A DNA stretch of 64,000 nucleotides from Streptomyces sp. JH34 (GCF_029428875.1 NZ_JAJSOO010000001.1:3472001-3536000), one strand, 5' to 3'. Positions 19,952 through 29,286 are shown, counted from the stretch's first letter. Numbers and translations are program-made. The notes: generated by a model not told the origin, from the letters alone.

Positions 19952-19982
19952 GAAGGCCCCGGTCCTCGTGACCGGGGCCTTC
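19952..19982. terminator. Terminator between tRNA-Gly copy 2 and purC
   Basis: AAGGCCCCGGTC and GACCGGGGCCTT form a 12-bp stem around a short loop, between convergent tRNA and purC. Confidence 0.78.
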
Positions 19983-19987
19983 CGCCG

Positions 19988-20914
19988 TTACAGCTGCTGA
20001 TCCGACCAGTTCAGGCCCGTCAGGAGCTCGTACGCATCCAGGTACTTGGCCCGGGTCGCGTCGACGATCGCCTGCGGCAGCGGCGGGGGCGGCTGCTCGC
20101 CGTGCCGGTCCCAGCCGGAGGCCGGCGAGGTCAGCCAGTCGCGCACGAACTGCTTGTCGTACGACGGCTGCGCCTTGCCCGGCTCCCAGACCTCGGCCGG
20201 CCAGAAGCGGGAGGAGTCCGGCGTCAGCACCTCGTCCGCCAGGATCAGCTCCTCGCCGCCGTCCTCGGTGGGCGCGAAACCGAACTCGAACTTCGTGTCG
20301 GCGAGGATGATCCCGCGCTCACGGGCGATGTCCCGGGCGCGGCCGTAGACGTCCAGCGTCGTCCGGCGCAGCAGGGACGCCGTCTCGGGGCCGACCTCGC
20401 GGGCGACCTCCTCGTACGAGACGTTCTCGTCGTGATCGCCGACCGCGGCCTTCGTGGCCGGGGTGAAGACAGGCCCCGGCAGTTCGGAGCCGTCGACGAG
20501 CCCGTCGGGCAGACCGATCCCGCACACCGTTTGGGTGGAGTTGTACTCGGCCAGGCCGGAGCCGGCGAGATAACCGCGCGCCACACACTCGACCTGGACC
20601 ATCCGCAGCGAACGGCAGATCAGGGTCCGGCCGGCCCAGTCGGCGGGTGCCCCGGCGGGAAGCTCCGTCGACAGCACGTGGTTGGGGACGAGATCGGCGA
20701 GCTGGTCGAACCACCACAGCGACAGCTGGGTGAGCACACGGCCCTTGTCGGGGATCTCGGTGGGAAGGACCCAGTCGTACGCGGAGATGCGGTCGCTGGC
20801 GACCATCACGAGGTCCCCCGCCTCGTTCCGGTACAGGTCGCGCACCTTGCCGGTGTGCAGATGGGTGAGCCCCGGCACCTGCACAGGCTCGGGCTTTTCT
20901 ACGAAACCGGACAC
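19988..20914 (-). CDS. purC: SAICAR synthetase
   Basis: A 308-residue phosphoribosylaminoimidazole-succinocarboxamide synthase, joining aspartate to CAIR with ATP. The N-terminus HTGKVRDLYRNEAGDLVMVA and ASDRISAYD are the nucleotide-binding hallmark; RGYLAGSG and LADTKFEFGF are further conserved blocks. GTG at 20914 (VSGFVEKPEP) is preferred over the upstream ATG because similarity begins there and a GGAGG lies just before it. Confidence 0.96.
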   Translation of the reverse strand: MSGFVEKPEPVQVPGLTHLHTGKVRDLYRNEAGDLVMVASDRISAYDWVLPTEIPDKGRVLTQLSLWWFDQLADLVPNHVLSTELPAGAPADWAGRTLICRSLRMVQVECVARGYLAGSGLAEYNSTQTVCGIGLPDGLVDGSELPGPVFTPATKAAVGDHDENVSYEEVAREVGPETASLLRRTTLDVYGRARDIARERGIILADTKFEFGFAPTEDGGEELILADEVLTPDSSRFWPAEVWEPGKAQPSYDKQFVRDWLTSPASGWDRHGEQPPPPLPQAIVDATRAKYLDAYELLTGLNWSDQQL

Positions 20915-21121
20915 GCTGCCTCCGCGTAGGTTGATCCAGGAGTCGTTCCGATTGTCCCGCATGCGAAGGAGCCGCGCCGCCGGGGGTCGCACCGTGGACG
21001 GGGTGGGGCCCGCCGGGGTGGGGCCAGGTTCGGTGGGGACCGGCGCGCGGCAGGGTGCCGGGCCCGCTTCGCCGTCCGGCGTCCCCGACGCGCTTCTCCG
21101 CCGGGGCCCTGCCCCCTCGGG

Positions 21122-22585
21122 TCAGTCCCTCTTGCAGATCCGGTCGAGCAGATTGGCCGTGGCCCGTTGGATGCGGGGATCGACGTGGCCGGGCCGGTCA
21201 AGGGCCGGGGACCATGCGAAGGTGCCCGAGGCGAAGACGAGCGCGCCCGACGGTGCGCGGTACAGCGAGGTCTCCTGGTGCCGGGTGGCCCCGTCGCTGT
21301 CGGCGTACGGGGAGTGCGCGAGGAGCATCCGGCTCTCGTGCTCGGGCAGCGTCGTACGCGGGAAGTACCGGTCGGCCTCTCCCGCGACCAGTCCGTCGAT
21401 CTCGTCCCCCTCGGCCGCGCCCGTGGCCTCCCACAGCCAGTGGCTCGCGTTCCGCACGACCAGGGGGTGGGGATCGGGGACCCGGCCCGCGTACTGGATG
21501 CCCAGCAGCTGCTGCTCGGGGCGGTCCATCTCACGCCACAGCGCGGATTTCCCCGGTCCTCGGCGCTTGCGGCAGGTGAGCAGGCGGTCGGGGACGCCGG
21601 AGGGCGACGGGCCGAGGCCGACCTGCCAGTACATGGTGTTGGCCGAGAGGAAGACGAGCGAGGTGCCGGTGTCCCGGGCGAGCTCGGTGGTCCGGCGCAT
21701 CGGGAGCGACCAGTACTCGTCGTGCCCGGGGAAGACGAGGCCCCGGTAACGGCTGGGATCGACACGTCCGGCGTGCAGGTCGCGGGCGTCGGCGTACGCG
21801 AGGTCGTAGCCGTAGCGCTCGGCCCAGCGGATGAAGTCGTAGGCGTGGCCGACGTGGAGGGGCAGCCCGGCGCCCGCGTAGGGGCGGTCGAAGGAGATGG
21901 TGACCGCGGCGTCCTCCTCGCCCAGCAGCCTGCCCTGTTCGTCCCAGGCGTGGTAGAGGCTCGCGCCCGTGCGGCCGTCCTCCGGATAGAGGTTGTAGGC
22001 CTGCCAGGTGACATCGGGAAGCAGGAGCAGCAGGTCCGCCGGATGATCGTCGCGGACGGTGAAGGGGACGTGCGAGCGGTGGCCGTCGGCGGTGGTGAGC
22101 ACGGCGACGTACGCCCCGACCGACCAGTAGCCGGGGATCTGCAGTCGCCAGGAGAGCCACCAGTGATGGCAGGAGACCGTCCGCTCCGCGGCCAGCGGCG
22201 CCGGCTGGACGATGCCGGAGAGGCGTGGGCTGGTGGTGATCTTGGCGGCACCGTCGCCCGCGTAGTGGCCGATGCGGTAGACGTCGACGGAGAACTGCTG
22301 GGGCGGGTCCACGGTGATGTGGAAGTCGATCGCCTCGCCGGGCGCCGCCGCTCCGGGGGAGGCGAAGCCCTTGATCTGCTGGCGCACGTCGTCGGCCGCA
22401 CGCGTGCCGCCGCCGGTGCCACCGCGGCCGAGGGCCGCGTCCGTGTACCAGGGGACGACCTGGCCGGTGTCGTCCAGGTAGTTCTCACTGCCGCGCAGCC
22501 AAGGCAGCGGGCCCTGTCCGAAAGGGTCGCTCACGGCATGCGCGAGGGCACCCGATTCCCAGCGCCGGATATGCTCCGCCCCCAT
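21122..22585 (-). CDS. N,N-dimethylformamidase beta-subunit-like protein
   Basis: A 487-residue protein. The region after about residue 60 looks like the N,N-dimethylformamidase large-subunit family: an immunoglobulin-like N-terminal part (IDFHITVDPPQQFSVDVYRI), then LLLLPDVTWQAYNLY, LHVGHAYDFIRWAERYGYD, and the strongly conserved GLVFPGHDEYWS. No small subunit gene is nearby, so real DMF hydrolysis is doubtful; Streptomyces carry many such homologues of unknown substrate. No signal peptide is obvious. Confidence 0.75.
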   Translation of the reverse strand: MGAEHIRRWESGALAHAVSDPFGQGPLPWLRGSENYLDDTGQVVPWYTDAALGRGGTGGGTRAADDVRQQIKGFASPGAAAPGEAIDFHITVDPPQQFSVDVYRIGHYAGDGAAKITTSPRLSGIVQPAPLAAERTVSCHHWWLSWRLQIPGYWSVGAYVAVLTTADGHRSHVPFTVRDDHPADLLLLLPDVTWQAYNLYPEDGRTGASLYHAWDEQGRLLGEEDAAVTISFDRPYAGAGLPLHVGHAYDFIRWAERYGYDLAYADARDLHAGRVDPSRYRGLVFPGHDEYWSLPMRRTTELARDTGTSLVFLSANTMYWQVGLGPSPSGVPDRLLTCRKRRGPGKSALWREMDRPEQQLLGIQYAGRVPDPHPLVVRNASHWLWEATGAAEGDEIDGLVAGEADRYFPRTTLPEHESRMLLAHSPYADSDGATRHQETSLYRAPSGALVFASGTFAWSPALDRPGHVDPRIQRATANLLDRICKRD

Positions 22586-22802
22586 CCCGCTCCCCTCCCT
22601 CGTCCCCCGACACCTCTGGTGCGCCGCCTACCGGCGCCACCCCCAGCACATCACATCACGCATGCACTCCGTTACCGTTCGTCGCTAATCGATGTGAACA
22701 AAGCTCGATCTTCCGGATATTGCCGGAAGGTATGGCGCATTTCACTATCTAAGTGGACGAACGGCCGTGCGCTCAGGTGCAACGCCCACCCCCGCGCACC
22801 TC

Positions 22803-24530
22803 TCAGCCCAGGCGTACGGGCTTGTCGGTACGCACCCCGACCGCGGTGAGCCAGGAGAGCAGCGGCTCCGCGTCCCCGTCCTCGACGAGGCTCAGCACCG
22901 GGGCTCCGAGGTCCGACCTGCGACCGCCGTCGACCAGCAGCGCGGGGCCGTCGAGCCAGTCGAGCCCGGGCGCGGCCCCCGCCGTGTCCACGGCGGCGCA
23001 GCAGACCATCGCCACGACGTGGTCGGCGAGCAGCTCCGTGCCCGTACGAGGGGGCTGGAGGGGGAAGAGCGGGAGCGGTACGGGGCCCCAGAGGTCGAGG
23101 GGGCCGGTACCCGCTCCCGACGACGAACCGTCCGCCGGGGCGCTGCCCGCGCCGGTCCCGGGAGGTGGCGCCGTCTCCTCCTCGTCGCGGGCGACGGCGG
23201 CGCCGATCCCGGCCGCGAGCGCCTCGCTGTCGGCGCCCGGTGCCGCGAGGTGGCCGATCACCCGGGCCAGCGTGGGGACGCCGTCGGCGCCTGACGTCTC
23301 GGGGCCTCCCACGGAAACCGCGGTGGCCACGCCCATGGCGTCGAGCACCCGGTGCAGACGGGCTGCCTCCGTACGCCACTTCCGGTCCACGACCTCTTCC
23401 GGATACTGCTGCCAGTCGACCGGAGACCAGCCGGGACCGGTCTCGGCCGGCCCCCCGTGGAAGAGCCTGGCCGCCAGGAGCGAAGCGGCCTCGTCGGCCG
23501 CGCCGGGTTCCTCGATCAGATCGCAGGCCGGGCGCTCACCCAGGCGCGAGGTGAAGCCCTCCGCCAGCCGGTCGCGCCGCGAGAGCTCCGTGAGCGCGGA
23601 GACGACACCCGCGTCGAGCCGGGAGGGCCAGCGCCCCATCCGCCAGGCCGGAAGGGCGACCCGGGTCAGCAGGCGGTCCCAGCCCGCGTAGGCGAGGCCG
23701 ACCTGCTCCTGGGCGACGGTCCGCAGCCCGTGGTCCACCTCGTGGGCGCGCCCCGACGCGGCGGCGGCGACGCAGCGCTCCATCTCCGCCGCGTGTCCGC
23801 GGCAGCCGCGCAGCAGCACCTTGGCGACCCACCCCACGAAGGCCGTGGGGGCCCTGCGCACGAATCCCTGCCCTGGCAGGTCGGCGTCGGCGACAGCGGC
23901 GTCGAGGCCACGGACGAAACGGCGGGCGGCGGCTATGTCCGGGTGCGCCGACGGCCCGGTGCCCGCGACGACCGGGGCGAGCACCGCCCGCAGCTCGGCG
24001 ACCCTCATCCACCACAGGAAGGGCGACCCGATCACGAGGACGGGGGCCGCCGGGATCCGGCGGCCCCGCCGGATCCCGGTCTGCCCCTCGGTGTCCTTCC
24101 CCCGCGGCTGGGCCGCGGGGTGCGTACGGTCCTCCAGCCAGCTGTCGCAGTCCGGGGTGAGCGCTATGGCCGACGGCGCGGGGACGTCCAGCCGGTCGGC
24201 GAGATCCCGGACCAGCCGGTAGAGATCGGGGGCCGCGGTCTCGGTGAGGGGCACGGTCGGGCTGACCGCCGGCCTCGCCCGCGCCACCGCGACGGCGACC
24301 GCCGCGGCGATCAGCAGAACCACGACGGCGCAGGCCGTCACCGCCCAGCTGACCGTGGACCAGACCCCCGGGCCGATGTGCCCCTGGGCGACCGCGACGA
24401 GCAGCACGACCGATGCGGCCGCCGGCAGGATCGCCAGGGCCGTGGCTCTGCTGCGGATGCGCAGCAGAGCCACGGCCCTGGCCCGCGCTGCGTGCGCACC
24501 CAGCTCCTCAACCGAACCGGTACCGGACAC
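22803..24530 (-). CDS. Membrane protein related to M48 peptidases, catalytic motif lost
   Basis: A 575-residue protein with two transmembrane helices (about residues 33-53 and 60-82). The next part (TAAPDLYRLVRDLADRLDVP, APSAIALTPDCDSWLED, PVLVIGSPFLWWMRVAELRAVLAPVV) follows the layout of M48-type membrane peptidases, where the last segment normally ends in HExxH. Here that motif is replaced by APVVAGTG, so zinc catalysis is not expected. The C-terminal half has no recognised domain. A perfect 22-bp inverted repeat lies near its 5' end. Confidence 0.6.
   Translation of the reverse strand: MSGTGSVEELGAHAARARAVALLRIRSRATALAILPAAASVVLLVAVAQGHIGPGVWSTVSWAVTACAVVVLLIAAAVAVAVARARPAVSPTVPLTETAAPDLYRLVRDLADRLDVPAPSAIALTPDCDSWLEDRTHPAAQPRGKDTEGQTGIRRGRRIPAAPVLVIGSPFLWWMRVAELRAVLAPVVAGTGPSAHPDIAAARRFVRGLDAAVADADLPGQGFVRRAPTAFVGWVAKVLLRGCRGHAAEMERCVAAAASGRAHEVDHGLRTVAQEQVGLAYAGWDRLLTRVALPAWRMGRWPSRLDAGVVSALTELSRRDRLAEGFTSRLGERPACDLIEEPGAADEAASLLAARLFHGGPAETGPGWSPVDWQQYPEEVVDRKWRTEAARLHRVLDAMGVATAVSVGGPETSGADGVPTLARVIGHLAAPGADSEALAAGIGAAVARDEEETAPPPGTGAGSAPADGSSSGAGTGPLDLWGPVPLPLFPLQPPRTGTELLADHVVAMVCCAAVDTAGAAPGLDWLDGPALLVDGGRRSDLGAPVLSLVEDGDAEPLLSWLTAVGVRTDKPVRLG
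24433..24482. repeat. 22-bp perfect inverted repeat inside the M48-like gene
   Basis: Arms 24433-24454 and 24461-24482 are exact reverse complements with a 6-nt spacer (GGATGC). It falls in codons about 17-33 and encodes the quasi-palindromic stretch ARAVALLRIRSRATALAI. The mRNA could form a very stable hairpin just after the start. Confidence 0.85.
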
Positions 24531-24861
24531 GGCCGTAGGTCACCCCCTCTGCCCCCGCGACGGTGTTGGTCACTCCCCCACTGTGGCACCCGTCACCGAC
24601 ATCGCAATGCCGGTGGGCCAAGTGCCCGAACGCTTGCGCCGCACCCTAGTTGGGGCCTCGGCGGGCGTCATCCGGATGGCCGAGTCGTCACCCGATGGAA
24701 TGGCTTTGGGTAAAGCTGCTGACGGGCTGGTGTGCAGGTGTTCGGTGATACCGCAGCCCTTGCCCGGCGCCTCCGTGGATGGCCGGGACTGCCCCTGTGG
24801 CCCACCTCCACGGAGACCCTGAGACGCCTGTGCCCGGCACCTCCACGGACACCCGGACACG
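24531..24861. repeat. Intergenic region with GC-rich repeats
   Basis: No supported gene. It holds a repeated block: the unit beginning ACGCCTGTGCCCGGCACCTC occurs at 24824 and 24859 (period 35), and a related copy of the TGCCCGGC-CTCC-GTGGA part lies at about 24761. The last copy forms the purD terminator. Confidence 0.55.
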
Positions 24862-24898
24862 CCTGTGCCCGGCACCTCCGTGGAGGGCCGGGCACAGG
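24862..24898 (-). terminator. purD terminator
   Basis: A 12-bp stem (24862-24873 with 24887-24898) with a further CTCC/GGAG helix inside the loop lies 12 bp past the purD stop. Confidence 0.75.
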
Positions 24899-24910
24899 GA
24901 CGAGCGGGCC

Positions 24911-26164
24911 TCAGGCCTCTTCGGCCGCCTTGCGGGCGATGTCCGTACGGTGCTGGGAGCCGTCGAGCCGGATCCGGCCCACGGCGGTGTAGGCCCGCTC
25001 CCGGGCCTGCGCGAGGTCCTTGCCGGTCGCCGTGACGGAGAGCACGCGGCCTCCTGCGCTGAGGACGGCGTCGCCGTCCTGCCGGGTGCCGGCGTGCAGG
25101 ACGAACGCGTCCGGCGCATCCTGCGCCACCACATCCGCGAGACCCTCGATCGGGTCTCCCGTCCGCGGCGTGTCCGGGTAGTTGTGCGAGGCGATGACCA
25201 CGGTGACGGCGGCGTCGTCGCGCCAGTTCAGCGCGGGCACGACGTCCAGCGTGCCGTTGGCGGAACCGAGCAGGACCCCGGCGAGCGGCGTCTTCAGCCG
25301 GGCCAGGACCACCTGGGTCTCGGGGTCACCGAAGCGGGCGTTGAACTCGATGACCCGCACACCGCGCGAGGTGATCGCGAGACCCGCGTACAGCAGCCCG
25401 GAGAACGGGGTCCCGCGTCGGCGGAGCTCGTCGACGGTCGGCTGCAGGACGGTCTGCATGACCTCGTCGACCAGCTTCGGGTCCGCCCACGGGAGCGGGG
25501 AGTAAGCGCCCATGCCACCGGTGTTCGGGCCCTCGTCGCCGTCCAGGGCGCGCTTGAAGTCCTGGGCCGGCTGGAGGGGCAGCACCGTGGTGCCGTCGGT
25601 GATCGCGAAGAGGCTCACCTCGGGGCCGTCGAGGAACTCCTCGATGACCACGCGGTCGCAGGCCAGGGCGTGGGCACGCGCGGCCTCGACGTCGTCCGTG
25701 ACGACTACGCCCTTACCGGCCGCGAGACCGTCGTCCTTCACGACGTACGGGGCGCCGAAGGCGTCCAGCGCCTCGTCGATCTCGGCGGGCGTCGTGCAGA
25801 CGTAGCTACGGGCGGTCGGGACGTTGGCTCCGGCCATGACGTCCTTGGCGAACGCCTTGGATCCCTCCAGCTGGGCCGCCTCGCGCGAGGGGCCGAAGCA
25901 AGGGATGCCGGCCGCGCGCACGGCGTCGGCGACACCGGCGACAAGCGGGGCCTCCGGGCCGACGACCACCAACTCGGCGTCCAGCTCGGTGGCGAGGCGC
26001 GCGACGGCGTCACCGTCGAGTGCGTCGACCGGGTGGAGTTCGGCCACCTCTGCGATACCGGCGTTGCCGGGCGCGCAGTACAGAGCGGTGACATCGGGGT
26101 CGAGGGAGAGAGAGCGGCACAGGGCGTGTTCGCGGGCGCCGCCGCCGATGACGAGGACCTTCAC
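24911..26164 (-). CDS. purD: Phosphoribosylamine-glycine ligase
   Basis: A 417-residue PurD (GAR synthetase), which joins glycine to phosphoribosylamine with ATP. The N-terminal MKVLVIGGGAREHALC is diagnostic, and the ATP-grasp core has GGKGVVV-like text (DDGLAAGKGVVVTDDVEAA) and NTGGMGAYSPLP. Length is normal. It lies downstream of dnaX on the same strand with a 111-bp gap. Confidence 0.97.
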   Translation of the reverse strand: MKVLVIGGGAREHALCRSLSLDPDVTALYCAPGNAGIAEVAELHPVDALDGDAVARLATELDAELVVVGPEAPLVAGVADAVRAAGIPCFGPSREAAQLEGSKAFAKDVMAGANVPTARSYVCTTPAEIDEALDAFGAPYVVKDDGLAAGKGVVVTDDVEAARAHALACDRVVIEEFLDGPEVSLFAITDGTTVLPLQPAQDFKRALDGDEGPNTGGMGAYSPLPWADPKLVDEVMQTVLQPTVDELRRRGTPFSGLLYAGLAITSRGVRVIEFNARFGDPETQVVLARLKTPLAGVLLGSANGTLDVVPALNWRDDAAVTVVIASHNYPDTPRTGDPIEGLADVVAQDAPDAFVLHAGTRQDGDAVLSAGGRVLSVTATGKDLAQARERAYTAVGRIRLDGSQHRTDIARKAAEEA

Positions 26165-26275
26165 GGGGTGCAGCCTAACCGCCGGTGGCCGGAGGCCTCG
26201 ACGGGCGCCGCTCCGTGGACAGCCCCTGGACCGGGCGGGGACGGCAGACGGGCGGCCCGGGGAGCACGAGCCCCG

Positions 26276-28519
26276 CTACTCGTTGGTGAACTCCTCGACG
26301 ACCGTGGCGCCCAGCTCGCGGACGATCAGGTCGTGCCCGGAGAGCGCGGAGTCGACCAGGTCGGGATCGTCCGCCTCTGCGGTGTCGTCCTCGGGTGCAA
26401 CGGCCCGCGGCGGCTCGGGGGCGCGCTCGCGCTCGTACGAGGACGGCTCGGGCCGCCCGGGCTGCTGCGGCGGGGGCTGCTGAGCGGGCTGCGCGGCCGG
26501 CTCGGGGGCGGCCGGCCGGGACTCGTAGGACGGAGCCGGGGGCGGAGGCGCGGGTGCGGGCTGGTACGGAGCGGCCGGGGGCCTGCCGCCACCACCGCCA
26601 CCGCCGGTCTGCGGCGGCTGGCCGCCACCGCCGCCCGACGGGTCGACGACCGCGTCGACGCGCCACTTGGCGTTGAACTGCTCGGCGAGGGCCTGCTTGA
26701 GCACCTCTTCGCTGCCACTGCTCGTGAAGGTGTCACGAGCACCGGCGTTGAGGAATCCGATCTGCAAGGTGCTGCCGTCGAAGCCGGTGACCTGGGCGTT
26801 CTGGCTGAGCAGGATCCAGGTGAACCGGCGTCGGTTCTTCACCGCGTCCAGGATGTCCGGCCACATGTTCCGCACCTGGGCGGCGCCCTGCGCCATGCCC
26901 TGCCCGCCGGGGGCGGGCGCCTGCGCGGCGGGAGCCGGGACCGGGGCAGCCGGAGCCGGGGCGGCGGCAGGCACGGGAGCCTGCGGTACGCCGCCACCGG
27001 GTGCGGAGGCGGTCGGCCAGCCACCGGGCCTGCGTGCCGGTTCCGCACCGCCCGCGCCGGCCGCGCCACTGCCGGCGCCTGCCGCCGAGGGCCAGGCCCC
27101 GGGACGCTGGCCGACGGGCGCCGAGGGCTGCTGGGGCTGAGGCTGCTGGGCCTGTGGCGCTTCCCGCGGTGCTGCTTGCTGAGGCTGGGGCTGCTGGGGC
27201 TGGGGCTGCTGGAACTCCGGGGCGGCCACCGCCTCCGCGGCGCGGGCCGCGGCGTGGCCTCCGGCACCCCCCGCGCCAGCGGGAGGCATCCCGACGCCGG
27301 CTCCATGGGCCTCAGGCCCCGGTACGTACCCCATGGCGGGTCCGGAGGCCGCGGCGAAGGAAGCACCGCGCTCCAGCCGGTCCAGCCGGGCCTGGAGCGA
27401 ACGCTCGTCGTCGAAGGCGCCGGGCAGCAGCACCCGGGCGCAGATCAGCTCCACCTGCAGCCGGGGCGAGGTCGCCCCACGCATCTCGGTGAGCCCCTCG
27501 TTGACGAGATCGGCGGCGCGGCTCAGCTCCGCGGCGCCGAAGACGGACGCCTGTGCCTGCATCCGCTCGACCACGTCGGCGGGCGCGTCGATGAGCCCCT
27601 TGTCCCCCGCGTCCGGCACGGCGGCCAGGATCACGAGGTCGCGCAGCCGCTCCAGCAGGTCGGCGACGAAGCGCCGGGGGTCGTTGCCGCCCTCGATCAC
27701 CCGGTCCACGACCTCGAACGCCGCCGCGCCGTCGCCCGCCGCGAAGGCGTCCACGATCGAGTCCAGCAGGGACCCGTCCGTGTAACCGAGGAGCGACGTC
27801 GCCATGGCGTATGTCACACCGTCGTCGCCCGCGCCGGCCAGCAGCTGGTCCATGACGGACATCGAGTCACGCACGGACCCCGCACCGGCCCGCACCACGA
27901 GCGGCAGCACACCGTCCTCGACGACGCTGCCCTCCTTGTCGCACACCTCCGCGAGATAACCGCGCAGCGTCCCCGGAGGGACCAGCCGGAAGGGGTAGTG
28001 GTGCGTACGCGACCGGATCGTGCCGATGACCTTCTCGGGCTCGGTGGTCGCGAAGATGAACTTGAGGTGCTCCGGCGGCTCCTCGACCACCTTCAGCAGG
28101 GCGTTGAACCCGGCCGGGGTGACCATGTGCGCCTCGTCGATGATGTAGATCTTGTACCGGCTCGACGCAGGCCCGAAGAACGCCTTCTCCCGCAGGTCAC
28201 GGGCGTCGTCCACGCCACCGTGCGACGCGGCGTCGATCTCGATGACGTCGATCGAACCCGGCCCGTTGCGCGCGAGGTCCTGGCAGGACTGGCACTCCCC
28301 GCAGGGCGTGGGCGTGGGGCCCTGCTCGCAGTTCAGACAGCGGGCGAGGATGCGCGCGCTGGTCGTCTTTCCGCAGCCGCGCGGCCCGCTGAAGAGGTAC
28401 GCGTGATTGACCCGGTTGTTCCGCAGGGCCTGCTGCAACGGGTCAGTGACATGCTCCTGCCCGATGACCTCGGCGAAGGACTCGGGGCGGTAGCGGCGGT
28501 AGAGCGCAAGGGACGACAC
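26276..28519 (-). CDS. dnaX: DNA polymerase III subunits gamma and tau
   Basis: A 747-residue clamp-loader ATPase. Walker A is GPRGCGKT (45-52). Zinc-binding cysteines C61, C64, C73, C76 and C79 follow (CLNC then CGECQSC). Walker B is IIDEAH (126-131). The middle carries clamp-loader lid and collar domains (to about residue 370). A long Gln/Pro/Gly-rich low-complexity linker then leads to a tau-like C-terminal domain (about 560-640) and a further Pro-rich tail. The GTG start (VSSLALYRRYRPESF) matches the family; upstream frame has no similarity. The SRP RNA gene lies about 85 bp upstream. Confidence 0.96.
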   Translation of the reverse strand: MSSLALYRRYRPESFAEVIGQEHVTDPLQQALRNNRVNHAYLFSGPRGCGKTTSARILARCLNCEQGPTPTPCGECQSCQDLARNGPGSIDVIEIDAASHGGVDDARDLREKAFFGPASSRYKIYIIDEAHMVTPAGFNALLKVVEEPPEHLKFIFATTEPEKVIGTIRSRTHHYPFRLVPPGTLRGYLAEVCDKEGSVVEDGVLPLVVRAGAGSVRDSMSVMDQLLAGAGDDGVTYAMATSLLGYTDGSLLDSIVDAFAAGDGAAAFEVVDRVIEGGNDPRRFVADLLERLRDLVILAAVPDAGDKGLIDAPADVVERMQAQASVFGAAELSRAADLVNEGLTEMRGATSPRLQVELICARVLLPGAFDDERSLQARLDRLERGASFAAASGPAMGYVPGPEAHGAGVGMPPAGAGGAGGHAAARAAEAVAAPEFQQPQPQQPQPQQAAPREAPQAQQPQPQQPSAPVGQRPGAWPSAAGAGSGAAGAGGAEPARRPGGWPTASAPGGGVPQAPVPAAAPAPAAPVPAPAAQAPAPGGQGMAQGAAQVRNMWPDILDAVKNRRRFTWILLSQNAQVTGFDGSTLQIGFLNAGARDTFTSSGSEEVLKQALAEQFNAKWRVDAVVDPSGGGGGQPPQTGGGGGGGRPPAAPYQPAPAPPPPAPSYESRPAAPEPAAQPAQQPPPQQPGRPEPSSYERERAPEPPRAVAPEDDTAEADDPDLVDSALSGHDLIVRELGATVVEEFTNE

Positions 28520-28603
28520 ACATACGAGGTTATCGGGGCGCACCGACAACCGGTCCCGCCCCGGACCGAGCGCCCGGCGGGACACCACACCCCGGACACA
28601 CAA

Positions 28604-28702
28604 GGGCCCCCCACGCACCCGCCAGAGCCAACCTACCCTTGCTGCCTTCCGGCCCTGGGGGAGTTCAGTCAGATAGCGCCACGTGAGGGGCTGACGCCCA
28701 CC
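28604..28702 (-). ncRNA. ffs: Signal recognition particle RNA (4.5S)
   Basis: On the minus strand the core GGGCCGGAAGGCAGCAAGG matches the hallmark SRP domain IV motif (GGAAGG...GCAGC) that binds Ffh. The flanks can pair: GCCCCTCACG near the 5' end with CGTGGGGGGC near the 3' end. Position between dnaX and tRNA-Ser agrees with other Streptomyces. Ends are approximate. Confidence 0.87.
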
Positions 28703-28789
28703 TTAGCCGATCCCAGCCCCCTGTCGTCCACCCGCCTCCTCACCCGACCGCTCCCGGAGGACGGTCCGGAACGATCTCCGGGGAACGTG

Positions 28790-28820
28790 TTCGCGAGCAC
28801 CCTCCAACGTCTTGTATTGT
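28790..28820 (+). promoter_or_regulatory. tRNA-Ser(GGA) promoter
   Basis: TTCGCG (28790-28795) and TATTGT (28815-28820) with a 19-bp spacer. The -10 ends 7 bp before the tRNA, so the transcript may begin at the mature 5' end. Confidence 0.5.
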
Positions 28821-28827
28821 TTGCCGC

Positions 28828-28912
28828 GGAGGATTCGCCTAGTGGCCTAGGGCGCACGCTTGGAAAGCGTGTTGGGGGCAACCCCTCACGAGTTCGAATC
28901 TCGTATCCTCCG
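28828..28912 (+). tRNA. tRNA-Ser (GGA)
   Basis: A class II tRNA of 85 nt: acceptor GGAGGAT/ATCCTCC, anticodon loop TTGGAAA, long variable arm. CCA is not encoded. Its 3' end recurs, degenerate, at 34140 and 35272, marking it as an integration site. Confidence 0.96.
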
Positions 28913-28946
28913 CCATTGCTCTCACCGGGCAATACGTCGAAGGGCC
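28892..28946 (+). repeat. Left attachment-site-like repeat (in tRNA-Ser)
   Basis: This 55-bp stretch, from the T-arm of tRNA-Ser into its terminator, recurs at 34140-34194 with 3 mismatches. It is a typical attL at a tRNA 3' end. Confidence 0.8.
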
Positions 28947-28975
28947 CCACCGCTTGCGGTGGGGCCCTTCGACGT
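28934..28975 (+). terminator. Terminator of tRNA-Ser(GGA)
   Basis: A 19-bp perfect stem (28934-28952 with 28957-28975) with a CTTG loop. Confidence 0.88.
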
Positions 28976-29286
28976 TGCCGGTCTCAGTTCTGGTCTCATT
29001 TACTTCCGACATAGGAGACATTTCATTCCGCCGACTTGCCGTCGACGGGTCGAGTCACAGGACATCGCCTTCACTCAGAAGCGGGTTTCTGCCGACTCAG
29101 GACGCAGGCGTCCCCCGCGATCCGCCATTCTGGGTCCGTGCGGGACCGATTCCGGTCGGAGACCACCGGCACTCGTCTTTGTGAGGTGTCCCCATCGGCA
29201 AGCCCAGCGGATCAACTCTGGCCACGTGGCTGAGTGATCTGGAAGTCGACCGGCTCGAGCGGGTCCTGGCAGCTCGCCCGGATGCA
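28976..29286. other. Left end of accessory island
   Basis: No complete gene. From 29185 the frame of the next gene is already open and encodes family-like text (STLATWLSDLEVDRLERVLA) but with no standard start codon; see the gene at 29287. Confidence 0.45.

Noticed and set aside
21122..22585. True N,N-dimethylformamidase
   Set aside because: The required small subunit gene is not adjacent, so only family resemblance can be claimed.
24779..29014. Open frame of 1411 codons on the plus strand
   Set aside because: It is antisense to purD and dnaX, which are certain. High GC at third codon positions keeps the opposite frame open.
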